Assembly: GCF_041817755.1 (NCBI RefSeq)
Contig: NZ_JBGYBX010000030.1
Location: 28,532 to 92,531, forward strand
Direction: 5' to 3'
From: Glaesserella sp041817755
GTDB lineage: Bacteria; Pseudomonadota; Gammaproteobacteria; Enterobacterales; Pasteurellaceae
Length of the DNA: 64,000 bases
A model generated the notes under the pieces. That model saw only the letters and a list, made by a program, of their open reading frames with translations, did not search any database and was not told the origin of the DNA. This document shows positions 43,672 to 51,989 of the stretch, in pieces. Position 1 is the stretch's first letter; each line of letters starts with the position of its first letter. Both the position numbers and the translations under genes were made by a program.

Positions 43672-44127
43672 CTACTTAATTAATTCGAAACGTTGTGCCG
43701 GAAAAACAATATCGTTAACTCGAACTTCCAGCGTATATTGCCCGAGCGGATCGCGGTGATCAAACCGCCAACAACGCTGAATAAACTCATTACTACTGCT
43801 CGGTAACGTCATGCTGATTTGATGACGCTTTTTGTCTTCCGACGATACGGTCGTACCGGCAGGATCACCGAATTGCGCTTCTGCCGGGGAATGGAATATT
43901 TCCGTCACGCTGTTTCTCGCCTGAAACGGCATATTTATCACTACCCAACATAGTTGCTGCCCTTTTTTACCGACCGAATATTGCGTACCGATTGGTTTTG
44001 CCACTTTATTGGCAGTATCGTAAACGGCTAAATTCAACATTGGACGCTGCTCCGGCTGCTTTTGCACATTTTGTGCCGCTACCGCCACAGACAGCATACT
44101 TAATACTATCCCTAACGTTTTTTTCAT
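43672..44127 (-). CDS. Secreted/periplasmic protein of unknown function
   Basis: A 151-residue protein with a clear signal peptide (MKKTLGIVLSMLSVAVAAQ). The mature part has two cysteines, in QLCWVVINMPF near 59 and IQRCWRFDHRDPLGQYTLEVRVND near 118, which could form a disulfide, and a beta-rich pattern. I do not recognise the family. Its ATG directly follows the stop (TAA-ATG) of the yoaH-like gene, so the two are co-translated. Confidence 0.8.
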   Translation of the reverse strand: MKKTLGIVLSMLSVAVAAQNVQKQPEQRPMLNLAVYDTANKVAKPIGTQYSVGKKGQQLCWVVINMPFQARNSVTEIFHSPAEAQFGDPAGTTVSSEDKKRHQISMTLPSSSNEFIQRCWRFDHRDPLGQYTLEVRVNDIVFPAQRFELIK

Positions 44128-44292
44128 TTATGACTCCGATTCATCATTTTGTCGTTGATATGCTTGTCGCAATTGTTGTGCAACCATCGCAATCGCCTCG
44201 CCGCTACTGACACCTTGTTGCATAAGCTGTTGAATCCGCTCGACGGCTTGTTGTTGCTGTTCGTGAGTTAAACTCAGAAGCGCATTATCCAT
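44128..44292 (-). CDS. yoaH: UPF0181 family small protein (YoaH-like)
   Basis: A 54-residue cytoplasmic protein. The conserved segment LSLTHEQQQQAVERIQQL (6-23), followed by MQQGVSSGEAIAMVAQQLR (24-42), matches E. coli YoaH closely. The ATG at 44292 is preceded by AACGAGGTTC, a fair ribosome site. The stop abuts the ATG of the secreted-protein gene. Function unknown. Confidence 0.9.
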   Translation of the reverse strand: MDNALLSLTHEQQQQAVERIQQLMQQGVSSGEAIAMVAQQLRQAYQRQNDESES

Positions 44293-44555
44293 TTTGAACC
44301 TCGTTAAGTCTAATAAAATCCCCGTGAAATAATGTAAAAAAGGCGTTACTGCCGATCAAGCGGTCAGTTTACGATGATATTTGACAAATTAGGGATCACA
44401 TTAATTCACATATAGAAAAAGTGTGGCAGTCTATCATAGTCTGAAGCCTATATTGAAGGTGATTATTGATTGATATCATTTCTCATTGACGCAAATAATC
44501 CGATTGCATTATGCTGCCTACCTATTGTTTTTCACAAGTCAATTTAAGGTCGTAT

Positions 44556-45224
44556 ATGAAACTACTCAAAATCCTCTTTTTAAGTTTAAGTACCATGCTG
44601 TTATCCGGTTGTTTTACGTTACTTAATTGGGAGGACCGCGAACCCATATCTTCAGGTAACCAAAAGGTCGAAGTGGATGAAGATAATCTCACTGCATTTG
44701 GCATGGTAAAATCAACCCAGCAGCTTGTGATGATAGGGGAAAAATATTGGTTTGTCGCGGATGCCGAAAGTTCGAAACAAATCAAAGCATTGATTGACGC
44801 AAAATTACCGGAAACTTTTAATACCTATGGGTTACAAGTCGAATTAGATAAAGAGGCAAAAAACTGGAAAACCAACGTAGGTATATCATACACTACCGCA
44901 GATACTCAGGCTGAAATTACCAAATTAAAACAATTAGGATTTGAATCTCGTTGTCCTGAATGCCCAAAAGACGATCAATATGTTCAACAATACCGATTAC
45001 AAGGACAACTCTACAAAAAAGCGGATATACAAATTGCAGAGTCAGGTAAGTTAAGAAGAGCCATTCCCGTAAAATTAGTGACAGAAAAATATCAAATAAA
45101 TGGTGTTGGCTCTACGCTTGCTGCCATAGCACTAACGCCAATCACTTTAGCATCTGATATTGTGACTTTACCGTTTCAAATATGGTTTCTATCTCTAGAT
45201 AGCGGTGATATATTTAAACCTTAA
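44556..45224 (+). CDS. Lipoprotein of unknown function
   Basis: A 222-residue protein with a lipoprotein signal peptide, lipobox LLSGC and lipidated Cys19, so it is likely anchored in the envelope. The body is mixed alpha/beta with an unusual cysteine cluster (ESRCPECPKDDQY, about 141-153) and a hydrophobic segment near 190-212 (STLAAIALTPITLASDIVTLPFQIW). I do not recognise the family. AAGG precedes ATG 44556. An in-frame ATG at 44511 would spoil the signal peptide. A TTGACG/TATGCT pair just upstream may be its promoter. A terminator follows. Confidence 0.85.
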   Translation: MKLLKILFLSLSTMLLSGCFTLLNWEDREPISSGNQKVEVDEDNLTAFGMVKSTQQLVMIGEKYWFVADAESSKQIKALIDAKLPETFNTYGLQVELDKEAKNWKTNVGISYTTADTQAEITKLKQLGFESRCPECPKDDQYVQQYRLQGQLYKKADIQIAESGKLRRAIPVKLVTEKYQINGVGSTLAAIALTPITLASDIVTLPFQIWFLSLDSGDIFKP

Positions 45225-45240
45225 CCAATTCATGTTTTGA

Positions 45241-45273
45241 TAAGGCGTTCAGAAGTTTGAACGCCTTATTTCT
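45241..45273. terminator. Terminator after the lipoprotein gene
   Basis: TAAGGCGTTCA (45241-45251) pairs perfectly with TGAACGCCTTA (45258-45268), then TTTCTTATTT. It lies between convergent genes and may serve truC as well. Confidence 0.85.
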
Positions 45274-45992
45274 TATTTAAAGTCCCACCCAAACCGTTCA
45301 AACAAACTTAACCACGGCTGATCAAGTGGTGCGTTTATTTCAATTTTTTGCAAACTTTTCGGGTGAATAAATTGCAAGCGGTTGGAATGTAAAAATAAAC
45401 GCTCACAACCCGTATTAGCGATTAACGCACGGTTTTGATGTAAATCGCCGTAGTTGGTATCGCCCATAATTGGGTGAAACAGGTGCTTCATGTGACGGCG
45501 AAGCTGATGTTTTCTACCTGTTTGCGGAAACAGTTGCACAAGGCTGTAACGTGCCGTTTGAAATTTGCCTGCGGGATAAGGCATCTCGACCGTTGCCAAG
45601 CCTTTATAATCGGTAATCGCATCTTGTGCTTCTTTCTCTTGAGAAAACTTATCGGCAATTTTATCCAGCTGAACTTTCAGGGGATAGTCAATCCGCCCTT
45701 CACCTTCCAAATAACCACGAACGACTGCCAAATAGCTTTTTTGGATCTGATGTTGTTCAAACAACTGGCTCATGGTGCGAGCCATATCGCTGTTAAGAGC
45801 AAAAAGCAACACACCGGAAGTCGGACGATCTAGACGGTGAATCGGAAAAACGTGTTGCCCGATTTGATCTCGCAACGTCTGCATGGCGAACACGGTTTCA
45901 TGTTTATCCAACCAACTGCGGTGTACTAACATACCCGCAGGTTTGTTAATCGCAATGAGTTCATCATCACGGTAAAGAATCTCAAGTTCCAT
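45273..45992 (-). CDS. truC: tRNA pseudouridine(65) synthase TruC
   Basis: RluA-family pseudouridine synthase that modifies U65 of certain tRNAs. The 239 residues have the catalytic motif HRLDRPTSGVLLFA near 54 with the active-site aspartate, LFPQTGRKHQLRRHMKH near 160, and HSNRLQF near 210. The start shares one base with the yqcC stop (TAATG), as in the yqcC-truC pair of E. coli. Confidence 0.96.
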   Translation of the reverse strand: MELEILYRDDELIAINKPAGMLVHRSWLDKHETVFAMQTLRDQIGQHVFPIHRLDRPTSGVLLFALNSDMARTMSQLFEQHQIQKSYLAVVRGYLEGEGRIDYPLKVQLDKIADKFSQEKEAQDAITDYKGLATVEMPYPAGKFQTARYSLVQLFPQTGRKHQLRRHMKHLFHPIMGDTNYGDLHQNRALIANTGCERLFLHSNRLQFIHPKSLQKIEINAPLDQPWLSLFERFGWDFK

Positions 45993-46303
45993 TAGCTTTT
46001 CAACAAGGTTTCAAGTTTAACTAACGGGGCGTGAAGTGCGTGTAGATAATCCAAATCTTTTAACGCTTCTTCTAAGTAAGGCGATACAGCAAAATTACGG
46101 GGTAATTCTGCATTGGCCTCTAACAGGGCGTGCATTCTCGGTAAGAAAATCCATTGTAACCACTGGGTTGCAGACAGTGTGCTGACACAAAACGGCTCGT
46201 CATTGGCTAAGGCTTCTTCAGACGGTGGCGTGGCTTCCCACAGATTATGTACTCGCAAGGCGATTTCGAGATCGGTTAAGTGTTGTTTTACTTGAGTTTT
46301 CAT
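45992..46303 (-). CDS. yqcC: YqcC family protein (DUF446)
   Basis: A 103-residue cytoplasmic helical protein of the YqcC family: LTDLEIALRVHNLWEATPPSEEALANDEPFCVSTL, then TQWLQWIFLPRMHALLE near 55, is the family core. Function unknown, but it is regularly linked to truC. ATG 46303 is chosen because an extension to 46411 would translate the palindromic repeat at 46333-46356. Confidence 0.93.
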   Translation of the reverse strand: MKTQVKQHLTDLEIALRVHNLWEATPPSEEALANDEPFCVSTLSATQWLQWIFLPRMHALLEANAELPRNFAVSPYLEEALKDLDYLHALHAPLVKLETLLKS

Positions 46304-46332
46304 TGGTTGTCCTTTATTGTTTCCATTATTTC

Positions 46333-46377
46333 CCTTCCCCCGCAAGCGGGGGAAGGTGCCGAAGGCGGAAGGGGGGC
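46333..46377. repeat. GC-rich palindromic element upstream of yqcC
   Basis: CCTTCCCCCGC (46333-46343) and GCGGGGGAAGG (46346-46356) form a perfect 11-bp stem with a two-base gap, followed by TGCCGAAGGCGGAAGGGGGG, which repeats part of the right arm. It looks like a dispersed repeat. A USS begins at 46381. Confidence 0.65.
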
Positions 46378-46483
46378 ATGCAAGCGGTCCGATTTTTACA
46401 ACATTTTGCAATCTCCATTCGTCGTTTCTCTTTAAACAGAAGAGAACTCGGCAAAAAATTGCTTGCTAATATAAGGACAAAAT

Positions 46484-47875
46484 ATGCAAAATCAACCCAC
46501 TATCCTTCAGAAGATTGTTCAAGACAAAGCTCGTTGGGTCGAGCAAAAAGCACAAGCTTTTCCGTTATCCCAATTTCGACATCAATTAACCCAAAGTGAT
46601 CGCAGTTTTTATCAGGCTCTTGCAAAAGGTTCGCATGATCTGCCCGCTTACATTTTAGAATGTAAAAAGGCATCTCCGTCAAAAGGGCTGATTCGAGCAG
46701 ATTTTGATTTAGATGCGATTGCTCAAGTCTATAAACATTATGCTTCAGCAATTTCAGTGTTGACGGATGAACAGTATTTCCAAGGGGATTTTTCTTATAT
46801 CAACCAAGTTCGCCAACAAGTCGAACAGCCTGTTCTGTGCAAAGATTTTATGATCTCGCCCTACCAAGTCTATTTGGCACGTTTTCATCAAGCGGATGCG
46901 ATTTTATTAATGCTGTCGGTGGTTGATGACGATACCTATCGTGAGTTAAGCGAATTAGCTCATTCTCTTGGTATGGGCGTACTGACGGAAACCAGCAACG
47001 AAGCGGAATTTGAACGGGCTTTAGCCTTAGGGGCGAAGATTATCGGCGTGAATAACCGCAACTTGCATGATCTATCCATTGATATGAACCGCATTGTGCA
47101 TTTGGTGCAAAAATATCAAGATCGTATTCCGAAGGAGACCCGTTTAATCAGTGAGTCGGGCATTTACAATCATCAGCAAGTCCAGCAAATCAAACCGTTT
47201 GCTCACGGCTTTTTAATTGGCAGTAGCTTAATGGGCAATCCGGATCTGAATAATGCCGTGCGAGCGGTGGTGTATGGCGAAAATAAAGTCTGTGGCTTAA
47301 CCCGTCCGCAAGATGTGCAAGCGGTTTATCAAAATGGGGCATTATACGGTGGATTAATTTTCGCCGAAAAATCGCCACGAGCCTTATCGTTACGCCAAGC
47401 ACAAGAGCTTGTGGTACAAGCCCCGTTACGTTTTGTCGGCGTATTCCAAGATCAAGCGGTCAGTTTTGTGGAAAAAATTGCAAAACAGCTTGAACTGTTT
47501 GCCGTGCAACTTCACGGCTCGGAAGATGAAGCTTACATTGCAGAACTGGCGGAAGCATTTGACGGAAAAATTCAAATTTGGAAAGCCATTTCCGTGAATA
47601 CACAGACTCAATTTCAACAAAATCCATTAGTTCAGCGTTATATTTTAGACAGTAAACAAGGCGGTTCGGGAGAAGTGTTTGATTGGTCGTTGATTCCAAA
47701 TGAGATCAAAACCAAAGCGTTATTGGCAGGCGGAATTGGTTTGGACAATATTGATCAAGCGTTAAAACAAGGTTGTTTAGGTGTCGATCTGAATTCGGGC
47801 GTGGAATCTGCAAAAGGGGTGAAAGATGCGGGGAAAATCTCAAACGTATTTCAACGGATATTCAGAAACAATTAG
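46484..47875 (+). CDS. trpCF: Bifunctional indole-3-glycerol-phosphate synthase / phosphoribosylanthranilate isomerase
   Basis: Fused TrpC-TrpF enzyme for two consecutive steps of tryptophan synthesis, each domain a TIM barrel. TrpC covers about residues 1-258 (ILECKKASPSKGLIRADFD near 57, LCKDFMISPYQVYLAR, IIGVNNRNLHDLSIDM, LISESGIYN). TrpF covers about 262-463 (KVCGLTRPQDVQAVYQNGALYGGLIFAEKSPR, AVQLHGSEDEAYI, LLAGGIGLDNIDQALKQGCLGVDLNSGVES). Length 463 is normal for the fusion (E. coli 453). AAGGA precedes the ATG. It stands without other trp genes and no attenuator was seen upstream. Confidence 0.97.
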   Translation: MQNQPTILQKIVQDKARWVEQKAQAFPLSQFRHQLTQSDRSFYQALAKGSHDLPAYILECKKASPSKGLIRADFDLDAIAQVYKHYASAISVLTDEQYFQGDFSYINQVRQQVEQPVLCKDFMISPYQVYLARFHQADAILLMLSVVDDDTYRELSELAHSLGMGVLTETSNEAEFERALALGAKIIGVNNRNLHDLSIDMNRIVHLVQKYQDRIPKETRLISESGIYNHQQVQQIKPFAHGFLIGSSLMGNPDLNNAVRAVVYGENKVCGLTRPQDVQAVYQNGALYGGLIFAEKSPRALSLRQAQELVVQAPLRFVGVFQDQAVSFVEKIAKQLELFAVQLHGSEDEAYIAELAEAFDGKIQIWKAISVNTQTQFQQNPLVQRYILDSKQGGSGEVFDWSLIPNEIKTKALLAGGIGLDNIDQALKQGCLGVDLNSGVESAKGVKDAGKISNVFQRIFRNN

Positions 47876-47897
47876 GCTGTGAGCTATATATTAGATA

Positions 47898-47926
47898 AAT
47901 ACCGACGAAGCCCCTACGTCGGTATT
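47898..47926 (+). terminator. Hairpin after trpCF
   Basis: AATACCGACG (47898-47907) pairs perfectly with CGTCGGTATT (47917-47926). The T tract is poor (CCTATTG), so termination strength is unsure. It lies between convergent genes. Confidence 0.6.
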
Positions 47927-47976
47927 CCTATTGTAATCTCAAAAGCACGAGCCAAATAACTGTATCGTGCACTTAT

Positions 47977-49887
47977 TTAATTTGAAATAAGTAATTTCAG
48001 ATCTTGAGTCATTTTCTCAACTAAAATATCAGCTCCGGTTTTCGATAAATGATCCCCATCAGTATATAGCATCTTCTCACGAGAGCCATCCGCACTTAGG
48101 AAACATTCACCATATTCGCTCTCGTTTGTTTTACACAAATAACGTGATGGAGCAATAAAACCAACCTGTTGCCGTTGAGCAATTTGTCGTAACGCATTTT
48201 CCAATTCCGGAAATGTAATTGCCCGTCGATACAATTCTCCCTGTGGGATTTCATTATTTCGTTCCGCTCTGAAATATGCCCGCTCTGCACTAATATACCA
48301 ACGCGGAACATTGGCTATAACGATAATCTTACTTTTCGGAGAAGCTTTTTTAATTTGTTCAATCGTATTATCTAATCCTGTAGCGATATTCTCTACCGAG
48401 GTCGGTGCTTTTTCAAAATACCACATACTATGTAAAAAAATCACATCATAATGCGTTTGCGTAATTTCCTTCAAAATACGTTCATTAATAACCGAACAAT
48501 TCAACCGTAATAAACTATTCCAACCTAAAATCGGCGGACATGCCGATTGGTTTAATTGAGTTAGAGCGATATTATTCTTTTCAGCAAAAGTTGATAACCC
48601 TTGATATAACGATGCGGCATGGCTATCGCCCCATAGTAACACTTTTAAATCTTGTTCATTACGTTTATCAACATAACAAGACGGTTCTTGCTGTGTAGCA
48701 TTATCATTTTGGATTAAACATTGATGGCGTCTCGCAAATTGGTCCCATTGATAATCGGGTTTAATTTCACGGGATTGGAAATAAAAATGTCCGACTATCC
48801 CAACAATAAACAACATTACACTCCCAAAAAAACTGTATATAAAAATCTTTCTGCTGAGAAACAAATTTTTATTTCTAAAGGGTGCCTCAACATATTTCCA
48901 GGTAAAGTATGCTAATACTAAAGAAAGTAGCGACAAACCTAACATTGTTAGAAGATCTGCGTGAAACTCTGCTTTAATACGGGCTAATGCAAATAAAGGG
49001 TTATGCCATAGATAAGCGCTATAGCTGATTAAACCTATTTGTACCATAGGTTGTATTGACAAAAATTTGCCCACCCAAGTCTTAGGTGTTGCAAATATGA
49101 TTATCAGTGCTGCTCCAGCAACAGGGACCAAAGCTGAAACACCAGGAAAAACCATGTACTTATCATATAAGAATATAGCAATTAATAATAATGCCATACC
49201 AGCAAGGCTGCCTAGCTGGTTAGCCATTTTGCTTTGTTCGGATTGCTTATAATGTTGGAAATAACAAGCAATCAAACTACCCGCCAATAGTTCCCAAGCT
49301 CGGAAAGGAAGCAGATAAAAAGCGGACATCGGCGTGCGGTGAACCATCCATTCTGCGGCAATTAAACTTACCACTGCGATGACAAATAACACCCACGCAA
49401 TTGATTTACGGAAACCTATCCGCCACAATAACAGAATTAATAGTGGAAAAAAGAAATAATATTGCTCTTCAATTCCCAAACTCCATGTATGCAAAAGGGG
49501 CTTCAACTCTGTTGCGACATCAAAGTAACCACTTGTCCACCAAAACAACATATTCGATGAAAATACGGTTACTGCCGCAATGCTTTGAGAAAAGGCCTTC
49601 ATTTCAGACGCCATTAGTTCTGAAGAAACCAGAACCCATGTACACGCCAATACGAAAAACAGAGCAGGAAGAATACGTCGAAAACGACGCTCATAGAACG
49701 TAACAAGAGAAAATTTACCTTGTTCTACTTCAGATAAGATAATGGAGGTAATTAAATAGCCACTGATGACAAAAAATACGTCAACACCGACAAAACCACC
49801 TTTAAAGAGAGGTACTCCCGCATGAAACAAAATCACCGGTAATACAGCCATGGTTCGCAGACCATCAATTTCACGACGATATTTCAT
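47977..49887 (-). CDS. OafA/YrhL-type membrane acyltransferase with C-terminal SGNH domain
   Basis: A 636-residue protein that likely transfers acetyl (or other acyl) groups to surface sugars such as lipopolysaccharide. Residues about 3-370 are an acyltransferase-3 domain with ten or so spans: YRREIDGLRTMAVLPVILFH at 3-22 and GFVGVDVFFVISGYLI near 32. The periplasmic C-terminus is an SGNH domain: LLWGDSHAAS near 418 (Ser nucleophile) and YTDGDHLSKTGA near 613 (Asp/His). ATG 49887 is preferred over a TTG at 49899. The gene is more AT-rich than most neighbours, as sugar-modifying genes often are. Which glycan is modified cannot be read here. Confidence 0.9.
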   Translation of the reverse strand: MKYRREIDGLRTMAVLPVILFHAGVPLFKGGFVGVDVFFVISGYLITSIILSEVEQGKFSLVTFYERRFRRILPALFFVLACTWVLVSSELMASEMKAFSQSIAAVTVFSSNMLFWWTSGYFDVATELKPLLHTWSLGIEEQYYFFFPLLILLLWRIGFRKSIAWVLFVIAVVSLIAAEWMVHRTPMSAFYLLPFRAWELLAGSLIACYFQHYKQSEQSKMANQLGSLAGMALLLIAIFLYDKYMVFPGVSALVPVAGAALIIIFATPKTWVGKFLSIQPMVQIGLISYSAYLWHNPLFALARIKAEFHADLLTMLGLSLLSLVLAYFTWKYVEAPFRNKNLFLSRKIFIYSFFGSVMLFIVGIVGHFYFQSREIKPDYQWDQFARRHQCLIQNDNATQQEPSCYVDKRNEQDLKVLLWGDSHAASLYQGLSTFAEKNNIALTQLNQSACPPILGWNSLLRLNCSVINERILKEITQTHYDVIFLHSMWYFEKAPTSVENIATGLDNTIEQIKKASPKSKIIVIANVPRWYISAERAYFRAERNNEIPQGELYRRAITFPELENALRQIAQRQQVGFIAPSRYLCKTNESEYGECFLSADGSREKMLYTDGDHLSKTGADILVEKMTQDLKLLISN

Positions 49888-50033
49888 CTTTTCTTTCAAA
49901 TATTAAGGAGACAAATCACCCTTAATTCGTGCATAAATTATATTTATATTAAAGCTAAACGCTTTAACACACCCGAGTCAAACTCTCGAATCCTATCATA
50001 GAAAAGAAAAAAATCAAATAAAGCACAGATGTC

Positions 50034-51989
50034 TTATTCCCGCGATAACGCTTCGACTGGTTTTAACCGCGTTGCATTCCTTGCGGGGAAATATCCGAAC
50101 AGGATGCCGATAAAGGATGAGCAAAGAAATGCCACCAAAAATGATGAAAAGGTGAATTGCATTTTAATGCTGTCCGTCAATAATGAAAAAATCCAACCGA
50201 ACGACAACGACAATAACACGCCGATAATGCCGCCGATTAGACTGACGGCGGCAGACTCGATAAGAAATTGGTGAAGAATATCTTTTTCTTTCGCACCAAC
50301 TGCAATACGAATACCGATTTCTTTAGTTCTTTCTATTACCGATACCAACATAATATTCATCACGCCGATGCCGCCGACCAACAATGAAATAAACGCAATC
50401 GAAGATATCATGAGCGTTAAAGCCTGCGTCGTTCGGTTTAAGGATTCTAGAAATTTACTGCTACTGAACGTGAAAAAATCTTTACCGCCGTGCTTCGCGG
50501 TTAATAGGTCAACAATGGCACTTTCCGCCGCAACCGGAGAAATATCTTTCGCCAGCTGTACCGTGATTTGTTGAAAGTAGGATTGATTGTGCAAACGGCT
50601 GGTGAACGTGCTGTACGGTAACCAAACCGTTGCCCGCTGACCTTCACTAAATAGTGAAGACGATTCCACGACACCGATGATAGAAATCGGCACATCACCG
50701 ATAAAGATCGTTTTATCTTTTGTTTTTTCACTTCCAAAAATTACCGCTTGAGATTTTTTATCAATAATGCCGACGGCTCGGTTGGTGTCTATATCCTGTT
50801 GATTAAATAAACGTCCGCTGAGTAACTGATAATTTTTTAACGTAAAGAAATCTTTGCTCACACCATTTATTGTACCGTTCACCGTTTTGTTCAAAAATCG
50901 AACGGGCAATTCCAAAGCTAAATTCGGTGTTGCTCCGGTTAAATACGGTTGATGACGGAGCAAATTCAGATCACTACCATTAAGTGTTTGGATTTTATGG
51001 GCATCCGAGTCTCCCCACCCTTTACCGGGGAAAATATCAATCACGTTACTGCCTAACGTACTATATTCATTCAGTACTTTATTTTTTGCACCTTCGCCTA
51101 AGGCAATGACACAAACGACGGCGGCAATACCGATAATAATTCCCAGCATTGTCAAAAAGGTTCTGATTTTATGTGCTTTCATCATGCTGAATGCCATGAC
51201 GACCGATTCGTTATAACGATGTAATGCCGATAACCAATTGTACGAAACCTTGGCGTTTTTATGCCGCACGTTATTCTCTACATCATGAGCCTGTTGAAGA
51301 TTCACACCGCTATCTTCCGTAATTTCACCGTCTTTAATATGGATAATCCTGTCGGCATTTCGGGCTATATGCATATCGTGGGTAATTAAGATCACCGTAT
51401 GCCCTTGGCGGTTCAGTTCTTTCAATACCGCTAATACTTCTTGACTACTATGGCTGTCTAACGCACCGGTCGGCTCATCGGCTAAAATAATTTCACCGCC
51501 GTTCATTAATGCGCGAGCAATACTGACACGCTGCTGTTGTCCGCCGGAAAGCTGTGAAGGCTTATTCTTCAACTGTTTTTCCAATCCTAATCGACATAAA
51601 AGAGCTTGCGCTCGTGCCGTTCTTTCGGTTTTATCTGTCATAGAATAAACGGCCGGCATCTCAACATTTCCGACGGCGTTTAAATGCGGCAATAAGTGAT
51701 AGCGCTGAAAGACAAATCCAAAATGATGGCAACGTAATTCGGCCAATTCATTCGAAGATAATGTGGCGATATTACGCCCTCTGAACCAATATTCTCCCTG
51801 ATCGGCTTGATCTAATGCCCCGAGAATATTCATTAATGTGGATTTACCTGAACCGGATGCGCCGACGATCGCAATCATTTCTCCCGCATAAATTTTCAGA
51901 TTAACGGATTTCAATACCCTCGTTTCTGTCGATCCGTTGCGGTAATACCGCTCCACATTTTTTAATTCAATTAACGCCTGTTTCATCAT
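50034..51989 (-). CDS. macB: Macrolide-type ABC exporter MacB
   Basis: ATP-binding/permease protein of the MacAB tripartite efflux pump. The 651 residues match E. coli (648). An N-terminal ABC domain (GASGSGKSTLMNILGALD near 41, LSGGQQQRVSIARAL near 145, ILADEPTGALDSHS) is followed by a span near 280, a large periplasmic domain and three C-terminal spans (FISLLVGGIGVMNIMLVSVIERTKEIGIRIAVGA near 530). MacAB exports macrolides, heme precursors or toxins in various species. It needs TolC, which is not in this window. Start overlaps the macA stop by four bases. Confidence 0.95.
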   Translation of the reverse strand: MMKQALIELKNVERYYRNGSTETRVLKSVNLKIYAGEMIAIVGASGSGKSTLMNILGALDQADQGEYWFRGRNIATLSSNELAELRCHHFGFVFQRYHLLPHLNAVGNVEMPAVYSMTDKTERTARAQALLCRLGLEKQLKNKPSQLSGGQQQRVSIARALMNGGEIILADEPTGALDSHSSQEVLAVLKELNRQGHTVILITHDMHIARNADRIIHIKDGEITEDSGVNLQQAHDVENNVRHKNAKVSYNWLSALHRYNESVVMAFSMMKAHKIRTFLTMLGIIIGIAAVVCVIALGEGAKNKVLNEYSTLGSNVIDIFPGKGWGDSDAHKIQTLNGSDLNLLRHQPYLTGATPNLALELPVRFLNKTVNGTINGVSKDFFTLKNYQLLSGRLFNQQDIDTNRAVGIIDKKSQAVIFGSEKTKDKTIFIGDVPISIIGVVESSSLFSEGQRATVWLPYSTFTSRLHNQSYFQQITVQLAKDISPVAAESAIVDLLTAKHGGKDFFTFSSSKFLESLNRTTQALTLMISSIAFISLLVGGIGVMNIMLVSVIERTKEIGIRIAVGAKEKDILHQFLIESAAVSLIGGIIGVLLSLSFGWIFSLLTDSIKMQFTFSSFLVAFLCSSFIGILFGYFPARNATRLKPVEALSRE

